Assembly (NCBI GenBank): GCA_934500855.1
Contig: CAKSUH010000026.1
Coordinates: 1 to 11,706 of the forward strand
DNA: 11,706 nt
DNA from: an uncultured Eubacteriales bacterium
GTDB lineage: Bacteria > Bacillota > Clostridia > Oscillospirales > CAG-272
Reading direction: 5' to 3'
Shown: positions 1 to 7,983 of the stretch, piece by piece
Layout: each line of letters opens with the position of its first letter
Numbering within the stretch: the stretch's first letter is position 1
Position numbers and translations under genes: made by a program
The notes under the pieces: model-generated
Told to the model about the DNA's origin: nothing
The model's database searches: none
The model's input: only the letters and a program-made list of their open reading frames with translations

Positions 1-732
1 TATTCCCGCAATCTGTGCGTCGGTCAGTCCGTAAAAGGTAATGAAATCTCCCGTAAAACGGTTCTTCAGGTCAAGCGGCGTTCCCTCCGCCGCAATTTTC
101 CCGCTGTCAAGAATCACCACATAGTCCGCGTCCGCCGCTTCTTCCATGTAGTGCGTGGTCAGAAACACCGTCATGTCCTCCTCGCGGCGCAGGCGTCGGA
201 TCACACGCCAGAGCAGCTGCCGCGTCTGCGGATCCAACCCTGTGGTCGGCTCATCGAGAATCAGAATCTGCGGGCGGTGCAAAAGCGCCCGCGCGATATC
301 GACCCGCCGCCGCTGTCCGCCCGAAAGCCGCCCCACCGTTCTGCCGAGAAGATTGCCGAAGTCAAGCAACTCCGCCAATTCCGACATCCGGTTGCGGAAA
401 TCCGTACCCGTGATGCCGTAAAGCGCCGCGCGGCTCTCCAGATTGTCGCGAACCGTCAGCGACTGGTCAAGCACCGAGTTCTGAAAGACCACGCCGAGAT
501 GGCGGGTAATCTCCCGCCCTCCGTTCTCAAGGCTTTTGCCGCAGACGCGGACCTCTCCGCCGTCGCGCCGCAACTGACCGCAGAGAATGGAAATGGTGGT
601 CGATTTGCCCGCTCCGTTGACGCCGAGAAAGGCGAACAGCTCCCCTTTCCGGACATGAAAGGAGAGATCGTTCACCGCGTGTATGTCTCCGAACGATTTG
701 TTCAGATGTTCGATTTCAATAATGTGCTCCAT
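1..732 (-). CDS. ABC transporter ATP-binding protein (C-terminus cut by window edge)
   Basis: This is the nucleotide-binding subunit of an ABC transporter, which hydrolyses ATP on the cytoplasmic side to drive a membrane partner. The visible 244 residues contain a complete ATPase core in order: Walker A GVNGAGKST (about 37-45), Q-loop Gln84, signature LSGGQ (136-140), Walker B ILILDEP (156-162), D-loop, and H-loop His194. The layout resembles the DrrA/CcmA-like exporter class. The frame is open to base 1, so the C-terminal extension lies outside the window, and a permease gene probably follows it. Two adjacent ATG codons exist (735 and 732). I chose 732 because it sits 7 bases from the GAGG that overlaps the upstream lipoprotein stop. 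The gene is the third of a tight operon with a membrane regulator and a lipoprotein. The transported substrate cannot be told from sequence. Confidence 0.93.
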   Translation of the reverse strand, partial: MEHIIEIEHLNKSFGDIHAVNDLSFHVRKGELFAFLGVNGAGKSTTISILCGQLRRDGGEVRVCGKSLENGGREITRHLGVVFQNSVLDQSLTVRDNLESRAALYGITGTDFRNRMSELAELLDFGNLLGRTVGRLSGGQRRRVDIARALLHRPQILILDEPTTGLDPQTRQLLWRVIRRLRREEDMTVFLTTHYMEEAADADYVVILDSGKIAAEGTPLDLKNRFTGDFITFYGLTDAQIAGI

Positions 733-741
733 CATAATGCC

Positions 742-1719
742 TCATTTCACCGTGATATTTCCGCTGGTCGTTCCGAGACTGACCGTACAGGCACCGTCAC
801 CCCAGATATACCGCCCGTTTTCGGAACGGTAGCCGGTTCCGCTGAAGCTTCCGCTCGTACTGCGCACCCGGACCGTTGCGCCGAGGCTTTGCGAGAGATT
901 CAGCCGCACACTGCCGCTTGTGGTTTCAACCGACGCGTCCCGGCACTCGTTCAGCCCGACCGTTACGCCGCCTGAGGTGGTTTCCGCCGTCAGCGTCCCC
1001 GTCCGGACCGCTTCAAGCCGAATGCTTCCCGAAATGCTTTCGGCATCAACCGTTCCGCCGATTACATCCAGATTCTCCGCGCGGATTGCGCCGCTGGTGC
1101 TTTCAAGATGCACACTGTCGGACGCGTGAGCCTTGAGCACCTTCACGGCGCCGGAAGTCGTTTTTGCGGTCAGCTTTTCCGCTTTGAGGTTCTCGACATG
1201 GATCGCGCCGGAAGTCGCGCCGAGATAAAGCGTTTCCGCTTCGGTCGTGCCGCCCACCTCAATTGTGCCGGAGGTGGTCCGAAGGGTCACATTCTTCTGC
1301 TTTCCGAGTTCCGCCGCAATTCCCGCACTCGTGGCAGTGACCTCAATCTCAAGGTCCGACGGAATTTCCACCGTCAGCTTCTTGTCCTGCCCCGAAAAAC
1401 GCCCCGTATAACCCGAGGCGCAGAATTCCACCCGCAGAACCTCATCGTCAAGCAACCAGTGCAACGCCTTTTCCGACGAAAGTTCCTCGCCGCTCTCGGT
1501 CACCCGAAGCGCATCCCCCTCAACGCGCCTGAGAATCACACCGCCGCAATACCAGTTGACCTCCAGCTTCTTCACATCCTCCGCGCGGTATGCAAAATTT
1601 CCCGTGTGATATGCCTCCGCATTGTCATAGGTGTCCGTTATGACCATGCCGCTGAAAAAACACGCCGACAGCGAGAGTGCCAATGCACAGACAAGTACCA
1701 CGCCAACCACAGTTTTCAT
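742..1719 (-). CDS. DUF4097-like repeat lipoprotein
   Basis: This is a predicted exported lipoprotein of 325 residues. The N-terminus is a short basic start, a hydrophobic stretch and the lipobox LSAC, which gives a lipidated Cys20. From about residue 129 the chain is built of units of roughly 19-21 residues carrying TSG (or ISG/TSAG) followed by a short beta-strand. The TSG/ISG triplets fall near 149, 169, 188, 208, 229, 248, 267, 288 and 318. Such regular TSG turns are typical of the DUF4097 'putative adhesin' family, thought to form a right-handed beta-helix. Its biochemical role is not known. The start is supported by GAGGG 7 bases upstream, lying over the stop of the preceding regulator gene. 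The gap to the downstream ATPase gene is 9 bases, so co-translation is likely. A cell-surface sensor or stress-related part of the transporter cassette is plausible but unproven. Confidence 0.85.
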   Translation of the reverse strand: MKTVVGVVLVCALALSLSACFFSGMVITDTYDNAEAYHTGNFAYRAEDVKKLEVNWYCGGVILRRVEGDALRVTESGEELSSEKALHWLLDDEVLRVEFCASGYTGRFSGQDKKLTVEIPSDLEIEVTATSAGIAAELGKQKNVTLRTTSGTIEVGGTTEAETLYLGATSGAIHVENLKAEKLTAKTTSGAVKVLKAHASDSVHLESTSGAIRAENLDVIGGTVDAESISGSIRLEAVRTGTLTAETTSGGVTVGLNECRDASVETTSGSVRLNLSQSLGATVRVRSTSGSFSGTGYRSENGRYIWGDGACTVSLGTTSGNITVK

Positions 1720-1729
1720 CTTTCATCCC

Positions 1730-2722
1730 TCATGTTTCCGTTTTTTCAAAAATACCGACCAGTGCCATGACCCCCGCATACAGAACGCCGCCGACCGCCC
1801 AGACAATCCAGCTGTACCTTGGCTGACCGTTGCCGTGCGGTCCCCATGTCAGGAACAAAAACACCGCCGTTACAATGACCCAATAGATCACGCTGACTGC
1901 GCCCTTGACGCTTTTGCGCGCCTTGACCTGCCGTCGGAAGTCCCCTTCCTCCAAAAGACGATCCATTGCCCCGCAGACCGTCCCGCCCCGGACAAACGCA
2001 AAGCACGCCACTGCGACCGCCGCAAACAGAATGCAAAGCGCCGCAACGCAGATCAGGTCCGATACCTCCAAACACGAAACCGTGATGAGCGGAATCGGCG
2101 CCAGTACGCACAGCACGGTTCCGAAGATGTTCAGTCTTGTATAGACCGGAGCAAACCGCGCCTTCTTTTCGCGCACCATGCCGCTTACGCCGTATTCGGT
2201 TTCAAACGGCTCGCGATCAAGATATTCGTATTCCTTCGTCTGCGCGCCGCAGTAGAGGAAGATTGCCACCGCAACCGCGACAAGTCCCAGAAGAACCGCC
2301 AGTCCCACGCCCGCCGCAACGCCCTCGGAAATCCCATGCGCCGTCTCCGACAGCGCGCCGAGCAGAATCAGCGTGATCGGAGAGAGAATACACAGTGCGG
2401 TTGCAAGCGCCAGTTTCGGCGCCGCCTGCCGCCGCAGGGTCAGGTAGCGGTTCGCATCCTCCATACTGACCCGTCTGCACTTTCCCTCCGGCACAGTGTC
2501 CTGCGTGGGACACGGAACATCCTCGATCTCATCCTTTAGCAGGTAGTCGGTCGACACGCCGAAAATGCGGCTGAGCGCCAGAATTTTGTCAAGATCGGGC
2601 ATGGACTGCGCGCCCTCCCATTTTGACACGGACTGCCGCGACACACCCATTTTTTCCGCAAGTTCCTCCTGCGACCATCCTGCGCGCTTTCTCAGCGCCA
2701 TCATTTTGTCTGCCAATATCAT
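1730..2722 (-). CDS. XRE-family HTH regulator with six-helix membrane domain
   Basis: This is a 330-residue membrane-anchored transcription regulator. Residues about 1-65 form a Cro/C1-type helix-turn-helix: the stretches WSQEELAEKMGVSRQSVSKWE and PDLDKILALSRIFGVSTDYLL are typical of the family. A hydrophilic linker follows, then six predicted membrane helices at roughly 104-123, 136-159, 197-215, 221-244, 275-293 and 304-324. The open frame extends upstream to an ATG at 2848, but that would put a basic, unrelated 42-residue tail before the HTH. The ATG at 2722 has GGGAGG 9 bases upstream and starts exactly at the domain, so I used it. The gene is first in a three-gene operon with the lipoprotein and ABC ATPase. 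A likely job is sensing an envelope signal and controlling this operon, but the ligand is unknown. Confidence 0.87.
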   Translation of the reverse strand: MILADKMMALRKRAGWSQEELAEKMGVSRQSVSKWEGAQSMPDLDKILALSRIFGVSTDYLLKDEIEDVPCPTQDTVPEGKCRRVSMEDANRYLTLRRQAAPKLALATALCILSPITLILLGALSETAHGISEGVAAGVGLAVLLGLVAVAVAIFLYCGAQTKEYEYLDREPFETEYGVSGMVREKKARFAPVYTRLNIFGTVLCVLAPIPLITVSCLEVSDLICVAALCILFAAVAVACFAFVRGGTVCGAMDRLLEEGDFRRQVKARKSVKGAVSVIYWVIVTAVFLFLTWGPHGNGQPRYSWIVWAVGGVLYAGVMALVGIFEKTET

Positions 2723-2731
2723 AATTCTATG

Positions 2732-2737
2732 CCTCCC
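2732..2737 (-). promoter_or_regulatory. Shine-Dalgarno GGGAGG that fixes the XRE start
   Basis: GGGAGG on the minus strand lies 9 bases before the ATG at 2722. It favours that start over the in-frame ATG at 2848, which would lie inside the end of the preceding TetR frame. Confidence 0.7.
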
Positions 2738-2764
2738 GGGGTTCCGCCCGCCTGTGATGCTTAC

Positions 2765-2793
2765 AGGATAGCATATTTTGCGGTTGCGTGCAA
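2765..2793 (-). promoter_or_regulatory. Possible promoter of the XRE-lipoprotein-ABC operon
   Basis: In the 92-base gap before the XRE gene, the minus strand has TTGCAC, 17 bases, then TATCCT. A partly overlapping alternative is TTGCTT, 16 bases, TATGCT. Both are weak matches to the sigma-A consensus, so the exact boxes are uncertain. A better TTGACA at about 2814-2819 has no -10 box at a workable distance. Confidence 0.35.
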
Positions 2794-2814
2794 GCAAGCC
2801 GAGCGGAAAATTTG

Positions 2815-3461
2815 TCAACCGACGGTTGCGTTTTCCGTTTCTAGGCATTTCTCAGCGCAATTCATATTCACACGAGGCGTTGGCAGATCCCAATTGCCGT
2901 GTTTCATCAGAGACAGCATTCCCATGAATTCGCGCCCCAACATCACGCCGATGGTCTCCTCGTCGAAGTGGCACATCCCCGTGGCGCACAGCACGGACAG
3001 CCCGTAGGTATAAACCCACATATGCTCAAAGAACCGCTTTGCCTCATTCGGCGACAACCCGTAATCGTGAACAATCGCCTCAATGCAAAGGTCCCGCGTG
3101 GGTCCGAGATGCTCGGCAACGGCGGAAAGTCCCTCCTCGTCCCGATTCCCGCTCATAAACAGCAGTTGAAACAGCTTCGGTTCCCGGTCGCAAACAGAAT
3201 CATACGGACTCCGAACGCTTTGAAGATCGGTTTGTAATGTTCCGCCGCTCCGACATAGGCTTCATATTTTCGCATGGCGGCTTTCCGCACTTCGTCGGTC
3301 AACTCCTCCATGTTTCGGAACACGGTGAAAATCGGTCTTGCCGAGCTGCCCAGCCGCTCCCCAAGTTCTCTCGCGGTCAGCGCCGCCAAGCCTTTTTCCC
3401 CAACCAGCTCCAAGGCAACCTCCACCACTTCTTCTTTTGTAAATTTCGGTTTCGGCGGCAT
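2815..3461 (-). pseudogene. TetR-family transcriptional repressor, broken by a one-base frameshift
   Basis: Two overlapping minus-strand frames make one TetR-type protein. The first (from ATG 3461) carries the DNA-binding half: FTKEEVVEVALELVGEKGL, then LTARELGERLGSSARPIFTV and FRNMEEL, the classic TetR helix-turn-helix. It runs into a stop at 3153. Just before that its sequence turns from sensible (GVRMILFAT) to nonsense (GNRSCFNCCL). In the frame one base back, the same DNA reads REPKLFQLLFMS, the expected TetR continuation, and goes on through a helical ligand domain to a stop at 2815. The join lies at 3183-3188, where ACCGGGAA would need to be ACNCGGGAA; loss of one C from a CCCGGG run fits. 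Restored, the protein would be about 215 residues, normal for the family. It could be a true recent pseudogene, an assembly error, or less likely a programmed shift. The start has GGGAG about 10 bases upstream and a consensus promoter. Confidence 0.85.
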
Positions 3462-3512
3462 TTTTCTGATCTCCCATCTTTATAAATCGGTTGTTTTGAA
3501 TCATATGTTTTT

Positions 3513-3541
3513 ATTATATCCCTTTTTTCGTTTTTTGTCAA
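3513..3541 (-). promoter_or_regulatory. Consensus sigma-A promoter of the TetR-type gene
   Basis: The minus strand has TTGACA (3541-3536), a 17-base A-rich spacer, and TATAAT (3518-3513), a perfect match to the housekeeping consensus. Transcription would start near 3506, about 45 bases before the TetR ATG. No clear palindromic operator was seen around it. Confidence 0.85.
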
Positions 3542-3603
3542 GGGATTCGGAAAAAAAAGCGACGCTTCGGGAGGTCGTCAAGCGGTTCCGCCCCTGCAAC
3601 GGC

Positions 3604-3643
3604 AAAAACCGCGCAGATCCGACGGTCGGTTCTGCACGGTTTT
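3604..3643 (-). terminator. Intrinsic terminator of the guaA operon
   Basis: Downstream of guaA a 13-base stem pairs 3605-3617 with 3631-3643 (one G-U wobble). The loop itself contains CCGA/TCGG, so the hairpin is almost continuous. On minus it runs into TTTTT, which fits termination of the operon ending with guaA. It lies about 60 bases before the TetR promoter and separates the two transcription units. In the plus direction the hairpin runs into TTTTGCTTTTA, a poorer tail. Confidence 0.88.
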
Positions 3644-3679
3644 GCTTTTACGGAACAAAAATGATTTTGCAAAGCGGGA

Positions 3680-5209
3680 TCATTCCCACTCTATGGTTGC
3701 GGGCGGTTTGCCCGTGATGTCATAAACAACGCGTCCCGCGCCCTTGACCTCGTTGACGATTCTCGCCGACGCAACACCGAGCACCTCGTGCGGAACCGGA
3801 ACATACTCGCAGGTCATAAAGTCCGAGGTCTTGACCGCACGCAGAGCAACGGTATAGTCGTAAGTGCGGAAGTCTCCGACCACGCCGACCGAATGGGTAT
3901 TGGTCAGCACCGCGAAATACTGGTCGGCTTTGATGCCGTGCTTTTCCATCTCCTCACGGAAGATGGCGTCCGCATCACGCAGAATCTCCAGCTTCTCGGG
4001 GGTCAGTTCTCCGATCACCCGCACGCCAAGCCCGGGACCCGGGAACGGCTGACGGCTGACCAGCGCCTCGGGCAGTCCCAGCTGGCGCCCCAGTGCGCGC
4101 ACTTCGTCCTTGAACAGTCCGCGCAACGGCTCCACCACGCCGATAAACTTCATGTCCTTCGGCAGTCCCCCCACATTGTGGTGGCTCTTGATGGTTGCCG
4201 CTTTGTTTCCGCCCGATTCGATGACATCGGGGTAAATGGTTCCCTGCGCCAGATACTTGACATCGGGCAGTTTGTTGGATTCCTCCTCAAAGGTCCGCAC
4301 AAACTCCGCGCCGATGATCTTCCGCTTCTGCTCGGGATCGGTCACGCCCTTCAGTTTGGAAAGGAAGCGCTCCGCCGCGTTGACGCGGATGAAGTGCAGG
4401 TCGCGGTCCTGAAACGCCGCCTCCACTTCGTCTCCCTCGTTCTTCCGCATCAGACCGTGGTCCACAAAGATGCAGTGCAACTGCCCCGGAATTGCCTTGG
4501 ACAGGAGCGCCGCGCAGACCGAGGAGTCCACGCCACCGGAAAGTCCCAGCAAAACATGTGCGTTCCCGACCTGCTCCCGCGCAGCCGCAATCAGCTGTGC
4601 TTCCAGATCCTTCAGGTTATAGTCGCCCGTCGCGCCGCAGACTTCGTAAAGGAAGTTGCGGATCATGGGCGTGCCGTTCGGTGTGCTTTCCACCTCGGGA
4701 TGGAACTGCACGCCAAAGAGACGGCGCTCGGTATTCTGAATTGCCGCATTGGGACAATCCTTGGTATGTGCCACCGAGACAAAGCCTTCGGGCAGAACCG
4801 TGATGCGGTCGGTGTGGCTCATCAGACCGATCTGCTCCGCCTCCAGACCGCGGAACATCACCGCCGATGTGTCCACTTCCATAGGCGTTCTGCCGTACTC
4901 GCTCACGGGGCACGGCTCCACGGTTCCGCCCGTGGACCACGCCAACAGCTGGGTCCCGTAGCAGATTCCGAGAACCGGAATGCCCATATTGAAGATTTCC
5001 CTGTCGCAATGCGGCGACGCGGGATCATAGACGCTGTTCGGTCCGCCGGTGAGAATGATGCCGATCGGCGCCAGCTTTCGGATTTCGTCGACCGTAATGC
5101 GATCCCCCGGCTTGACAACCGAATAGACATTGCATTCCCGCACACGGCGCGCGATCAGTTCCTTATACTGCCCGCCGAAATCAAGAATCAGAACAACCTG
5201 TGACGCCAT
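3680..5209 (-). CDS. guaA: GMP synthase (glutamine-hydrolysing)
   Basis: The enzyme converts XMP, ATP and glutamine to GMP, the last step of guanine nucleotide synthesis, in the cytoplasm. The 509-residue protein has the full two-part layout. The class I glutamine amidotransferase domain carries the nucleophile Cys83 in GICYGTQ and the partners His170 and Glu172 in QFHPEVE. The ATP-pyrophosphatase domain carries the P-loop SGGVDS (224-229), and the C-terminal dimerisation part ends in DITGKPPATIEWE. Length and motifs are normal and the gene appears intact. The start has GGGAGG about 5 bases upstream. The gap to purA is 11 bases, and the gene is last in the operon before a strong terminator. 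With purA and purB it covers both branches leading from IMP, although guaB is not in the window. Confidence 0.98.
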   Translation of the reverse strand: MASQVVLILDFGGQYKELIARRVRECNVYSVVKPGDRITVDEIRKLAPIGIILTGGPNSVYDPASPHCDREIFNMGIPVLGICYGTQLLAWSTGGTVEPCPVSEYGRTPMEVDTSAVMFRGLEAEQIGLMSHTDRITVLPEGFVSVAHTKDCPNAAIQNTERRLFGVQFHPEVESTPNGTPMIRNFLYEVCGATGDYNLKDLEAQLIAAAREQVGNAHVLLGLSGGVDSSVCAALLSKAIPGQLHCIFVDHGLMRKNEGDEVEAAFQDRDLHFIRVNAAERFLSKLKGVTDPEQKRKIIGAEFVRTFEEESNKLPDVKYLAQGTIYPDVIESGGNKAATIKSHHNVGGLPKDMKFIGVVEPLRGLFKDEVRALGRQLGLPEALVSRQPFPGPGLGVRVIGELTPEKLEILRDADAIFREEMEKHGIKADQYFAVLTNTHSVGVVGDFRTYDYTVALRAVKTSDFMTCEYVPVPHEVLGVASARIVNEVKGAGRVVYDITGKPPATIEWE

Positions 5210-5220
5210 ACCGTCCTCCC

Positions 5221-6489
5221 TCAGTCCTTTTTGACATACTCGTCTCTGCCCGCTCCGACAGAAACATAGGTGATCTTACAGCCGACTGCCTTTTCCAGAT
5301 ACGCAACATAGTCCTTCGCCGCCTGCGGCAGGGATTCCCATGTTCTGCACCCCGAGACATCGCCGAAGCCCTTGACATACTCGATCACCGGCTTTGCGCG
5401 GTTGAGGCGCTCGCCCGTGGGGAAATTGACGGTGCGCTCGCCGTCCACCTCGTAAGCCACACAAACGGGAATGCGGTCCAGATAGGACAGCACATCCAGC
5501 TTGGTCAGCGCAATCTCGGTTGCCCCCTGCACCCGCACGCCATAGCGCGACGCGGGAACATCGAACGGGCCCACGCGGCGCGGTCTGCCGGTTGCGGCTC
5601 CGTATTCGCCGCCCGCTTTGCGGAGTGCCTCCGCTTCATCGCCGAACAGCTCAACCGTAAACGGTCCTTCCCCCACGCAGGTGGAGTATGCCTTCATGAT
5701 ACCGATGGTATCGGTCAGCTGTGCGCCCGGGATGCCCGCGCCGATCGGTGCATATGCCGCAATGGTCGAAGAGGACGAAGTGTAGGGATAAATACCGAGG
5801 TCAATATCACGGAGCGCGCCGAGCTGTGCCTCGAACATGATGTTCTTGCCTGCATCGATGGCATTGTGGAGGTACTCCGAAACATCGGTGATATACGGAA
5901 TGAGCGGCATTCCGAAGGTGCGGAGCCAATCCATCATGTCCTCCGCCTTGACCGGCTCGTGTCCGTAACCCGTAACCGTGATGTTCTTCCACTCCACGAT
6001 ATCATGCACCTTCTCGGAAAGGCTGTCCAGACGGAACAGATCCTCCATGCGAAGTGCCTTCTTCATATATTTGTCGGCATAAACCGGAGCGATTCCGCGA
6101 CGGGTGGAACCGAATTTCTTATCCGCCAGCCGCTCCTCTTCCATGCAGTCCATGAGCTTATGGTACGGCATGCAGATGATTGCCTTATCGCTGATTTTGA
6201 GGTTCTCGGGGGAAATCCGGATGCCCTTTTCGGTCAGTCTGCCGATTTCGCCGACCAGATGCTCCAAATCAATCACCATCCCGTTTCCCATGACATTCAC
6301 CGTGGAATCGCGGAGAATGCCGGACGGCAGCAGATTGAGGATAAACTTGCCCTTGTCGTTGACAACAGTGTGTCCCGCGTTGTTTCCGCCTTGGTAGCGG
6401 CAGATGATGTCATAATCCGAGGACAGCAGGTCGACCATACGACCCTTTCCCTCGTCTCCCCAGTTGATTCCGACAATCGAAGTAAGCAT
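5221..6489 (-). CDS. purA: Adenylosuccinate synthetase
   Basis: The enzyme joins IMP and aspartate using GTP to make adenylosuccinate, the first committed step to AMP, in the cytoplasm. The 422-residue protein has the N-terminal GWGDEGKG-type loop (here NWGDEGKGR, with Asp12 as the likely catalytic base), NNAGHT with His40, GSTRRGIAP (127-135), TGRPRR (300-305), TKLDVL (329-334) and the C-terminal VSVGAGR (409-415). It belongs to a somewhat divergent branch: the segment usually read as TRVG-GPFPTE is STCVGEGPFTVE, with Cys271 where E. coli and B. subtilis have Arg. The start has AAAGGAAGG 8 bases upstream. It lies 50 bases after purB and 11 bases before guaA. The next step to AMP is the reaction of the adjacent PurB. 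Confidence 0.97.
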   Translation of the reverse strand: MLTSIVGINWGDEGKGRMVDLLSSDYDIICRYQGGNNAGHTVVNDKGKFILNLLPSGILRDSTVNVMGNGMVIDLEHLVGEIGRLTEKGIRISPENLKISDKAIICMPYHKLMDCMEEERLADKKFGSTRRGIAPVYADKYMKKALRMEDLFRLDSLSEKVHDIVEWKNITVTGYGHEPVKAEDMMDWLRTFGMPLIPYITDVSEYLHNAIDAGKNIMFEAQLGALRDIDLGIYPYTSSSSTIAAYAPIGAGIPGAQLTDTIGIMKAYSTCVGEGPFTVELFGDEAEALRKAGGEYGAATGRPRRVGPFDVPASRYGVRVQGATEIALTKLDVLSYLDRIPVCVAYEVDGERTVNFPTGERLNRAKPVIEYVKGFGDVSGCRTWESLPQAAKDYVAYLEKAVGCKITYVSVGAGRDEYVKKD

Positions 6490-6539
6490 TTGAAGTACCT
6501 TCCTTTATATTTTTTTGAAGAGATACGATAGCAGATCGG

Positions 6540-7973
6540 TCAGACCGTGACCTGTGCGTCCGAAGTCTCGGCGAGGACATCCGCGTTTTCGGCAAGAACC
6601 GCGCGCACCTCGCGCAGATAATCGGTCACCTGCTCCGGGGCAATCCCAGTGAAGTTGCTTGTGCGGATGATTTCATCCACCGTTGCGCGGTCAAGACCGA
6701 ACGCGGGATCGGCGGCAATGCGGTCAAGCAGATCGTTGTCCGCGCCCTCCAGCTTGATGGCTTTTCCGACCGCAACCGAGTGGCGGCGGATGGCTTCATG
6801 CAGGGACTGGCGGTCGCCGCCGTGCTTGACGCAATACATCAGAATGTTTTCGGTTGCCATGAACGGCAGTTCTTCCATCAGGTGCTTTTCCATAACCTTC
6901 GGATAGACCGTCATGCCGCTGATCACATTGAGATAAAGGGTCAGAATTCCGTCGGTTGCGAGGAATGCTTCCGGAATGGTAATGCGGCGGTTTGCCGAAT
7001 CGTCAAGCGTCCGCTCGAACCATTGCGTTCCCGCAGTCATGGCGGGATTCATGGCTTCCGCCATTACAAACCGCGCAAGCGAGGAAATGCGCTCCGAACG
7101 CATCGGATTGCGCTTGTATGCCATTGCGGAAGAACCGACCTGCCCCGCTTCAAACGGCTCGTCCACTTCTTTCATGTGAGACAGCAGGCGGATATCGCCC
7201 GAGAACTTCTGCGCGGACTGCGCAATGCCCGAGAGAACCGACAGCGTGAAGTAATCCACCTTTCTGGTGTAGGTCTGTCCGCTGACGGGATAAACCGAAG
7301 AGAAGCCCATTTTGGCGGCAATTTTTTTCTCCAGTTCCCGCACCTTGTCCGCATCGCCGTCAAACAGCTCCAGAAAACTTGCTCCGGTTCCCGTTGTTCC
7401 GCGGCATCCGTGCAGGCGCAGGCGGGACAGCGTGAAATCGAGACGGTCAAGGTCCATCATCAGGTCCTGCAGCCAAAGCGTTGCGCGCTTTCCGACCGTG
7501 GTCGGCTGTGCCGCCTGAAAATGGGTATATGCCAGCGTCTGCAGGTCTTTGTAGCGCTCTGCAAAATCCGCCAATGCGGCAATGGTATGAAGCAGTTGCG
7601 CACGAATGTGCAGGAGCGCGTCCCGCTGAAGAATCAGGTCGGTATTGTCACCGACATAGCAACTGGTTGCGCCGAGGTGAATAATCGGCTTTGCGGTCGG
7701 GCAGACCTGACCGTAAGCGTAGATATGCGCCATCACATCGTGCCGCACCTCGCGCTCGCGCGCGTCCGCAACGGCAAAGTCGATGTCATGGATGTGCGCC
7801 CGCATTTCCGCGATCTGCTCGTCGGTAATGTTCAGTCCCATCTCCTGCTCGCTTTCTGCAAGCGCAACCCACAGTTTTCTCCAAGTGGAGAATTTGCGTG
7901 CATCGGAGAAGATTTCCTGCATCCCGCGGCTCGCGTAACGCCGACACAACGGATTTTCGTACTGTTCTCTCAT
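6540..7973 (-). CDS. purB: Adenylosuccinate lyase
   Basis: This lyase releases fumarate from SAICAR and from adenylosuccinate, acting twice in purine synthesis. The 477-residue protein carries the superfamily signature GSSAMAYKRNP (280-290) with the mobile catalytic Ser, and the proposed acid His151 in AYTHFQAAQPTTVGKR. Also present is IIHLGATSCYVGDNTDLI (97-114), nearly identical to the eukaryotic enzyme. The length and these stretches place it with the longer, ADSL-like bacterial PurB group rather than the roughly 430-residue B. subtilis type. Its Shine-Dalgarno GAGGAGG sits 5 bases before the ATG and abuts the bioY stop, and the gap to bioY is only 10 bases, so translation is probably coupled. 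The gene is intact. Confidence 0.97.
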   Translation of the reverse strand: MREQYENPLCRRYASRGMQEIFSDARKFSTWRKLWVALAESEQEMGLNITDEQIAEMRAHIHDIDFAVADAREREVRHDVMAHIYAYGQVCPTAKPIIHLGATSCYVGDNTDLILQRDALLHIRAQLLHTIAALADFAERYKDLQTLAYTHFQAAQPTTVGKRATLWLQDLMMDLDRLDFTLSRLRLHGCRGTTGTGASFLELFDGDADKVRELEKKIAAKMGFSSVYPVSGQTYTRKVDYFTLSVLSGIAQSAQKFSGDIRLLSHMKEVDEPFEAGQVGSSAMAYKRNPMRSERISSLARFVMAEAMNPAMTAGTQWFERTLDDSANRRITIPEAFLATDGILTLYLNVISGMTVYPKVMEKHLMEELPFMATENILMYCVKHGGDRQSLHEAIRRHSVAVGKAIKLEGADNDLLDRIAADPAFGLDRATVDEIIRTSNFTGIAPEQVTDYLREVRAVLAENADVLAETSDAQVTV

Positions 7974-7983
7974 GATTTCCTCC

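Noticed and set aside
2814..2819. A TTGACA on minus near the end of the TetR frame as the -35 box of the XRE operon.
   Set aside because: The nearest -10-like boxes are more than 35 bases away, too far for a sigma-A promoter.
2722..2848. A 42-residue N-terminal extension of the XRE regulator from ATG 2848.
   Set aside because: It precedes a clean HTH start with its own Shine-Dalgarno at 2732-2737, is basic and unlike any domain, and overlaps the end of the TetR frame.
3542..3603. A second terminator-like element after guaA, with CGCTT/AAGCG pairing and a run of eight T on minus.
   Set aside because: The T-run does not directly follow the stem, the loop is large and the stem short. The 3604-3643 hairpin already explains termination.
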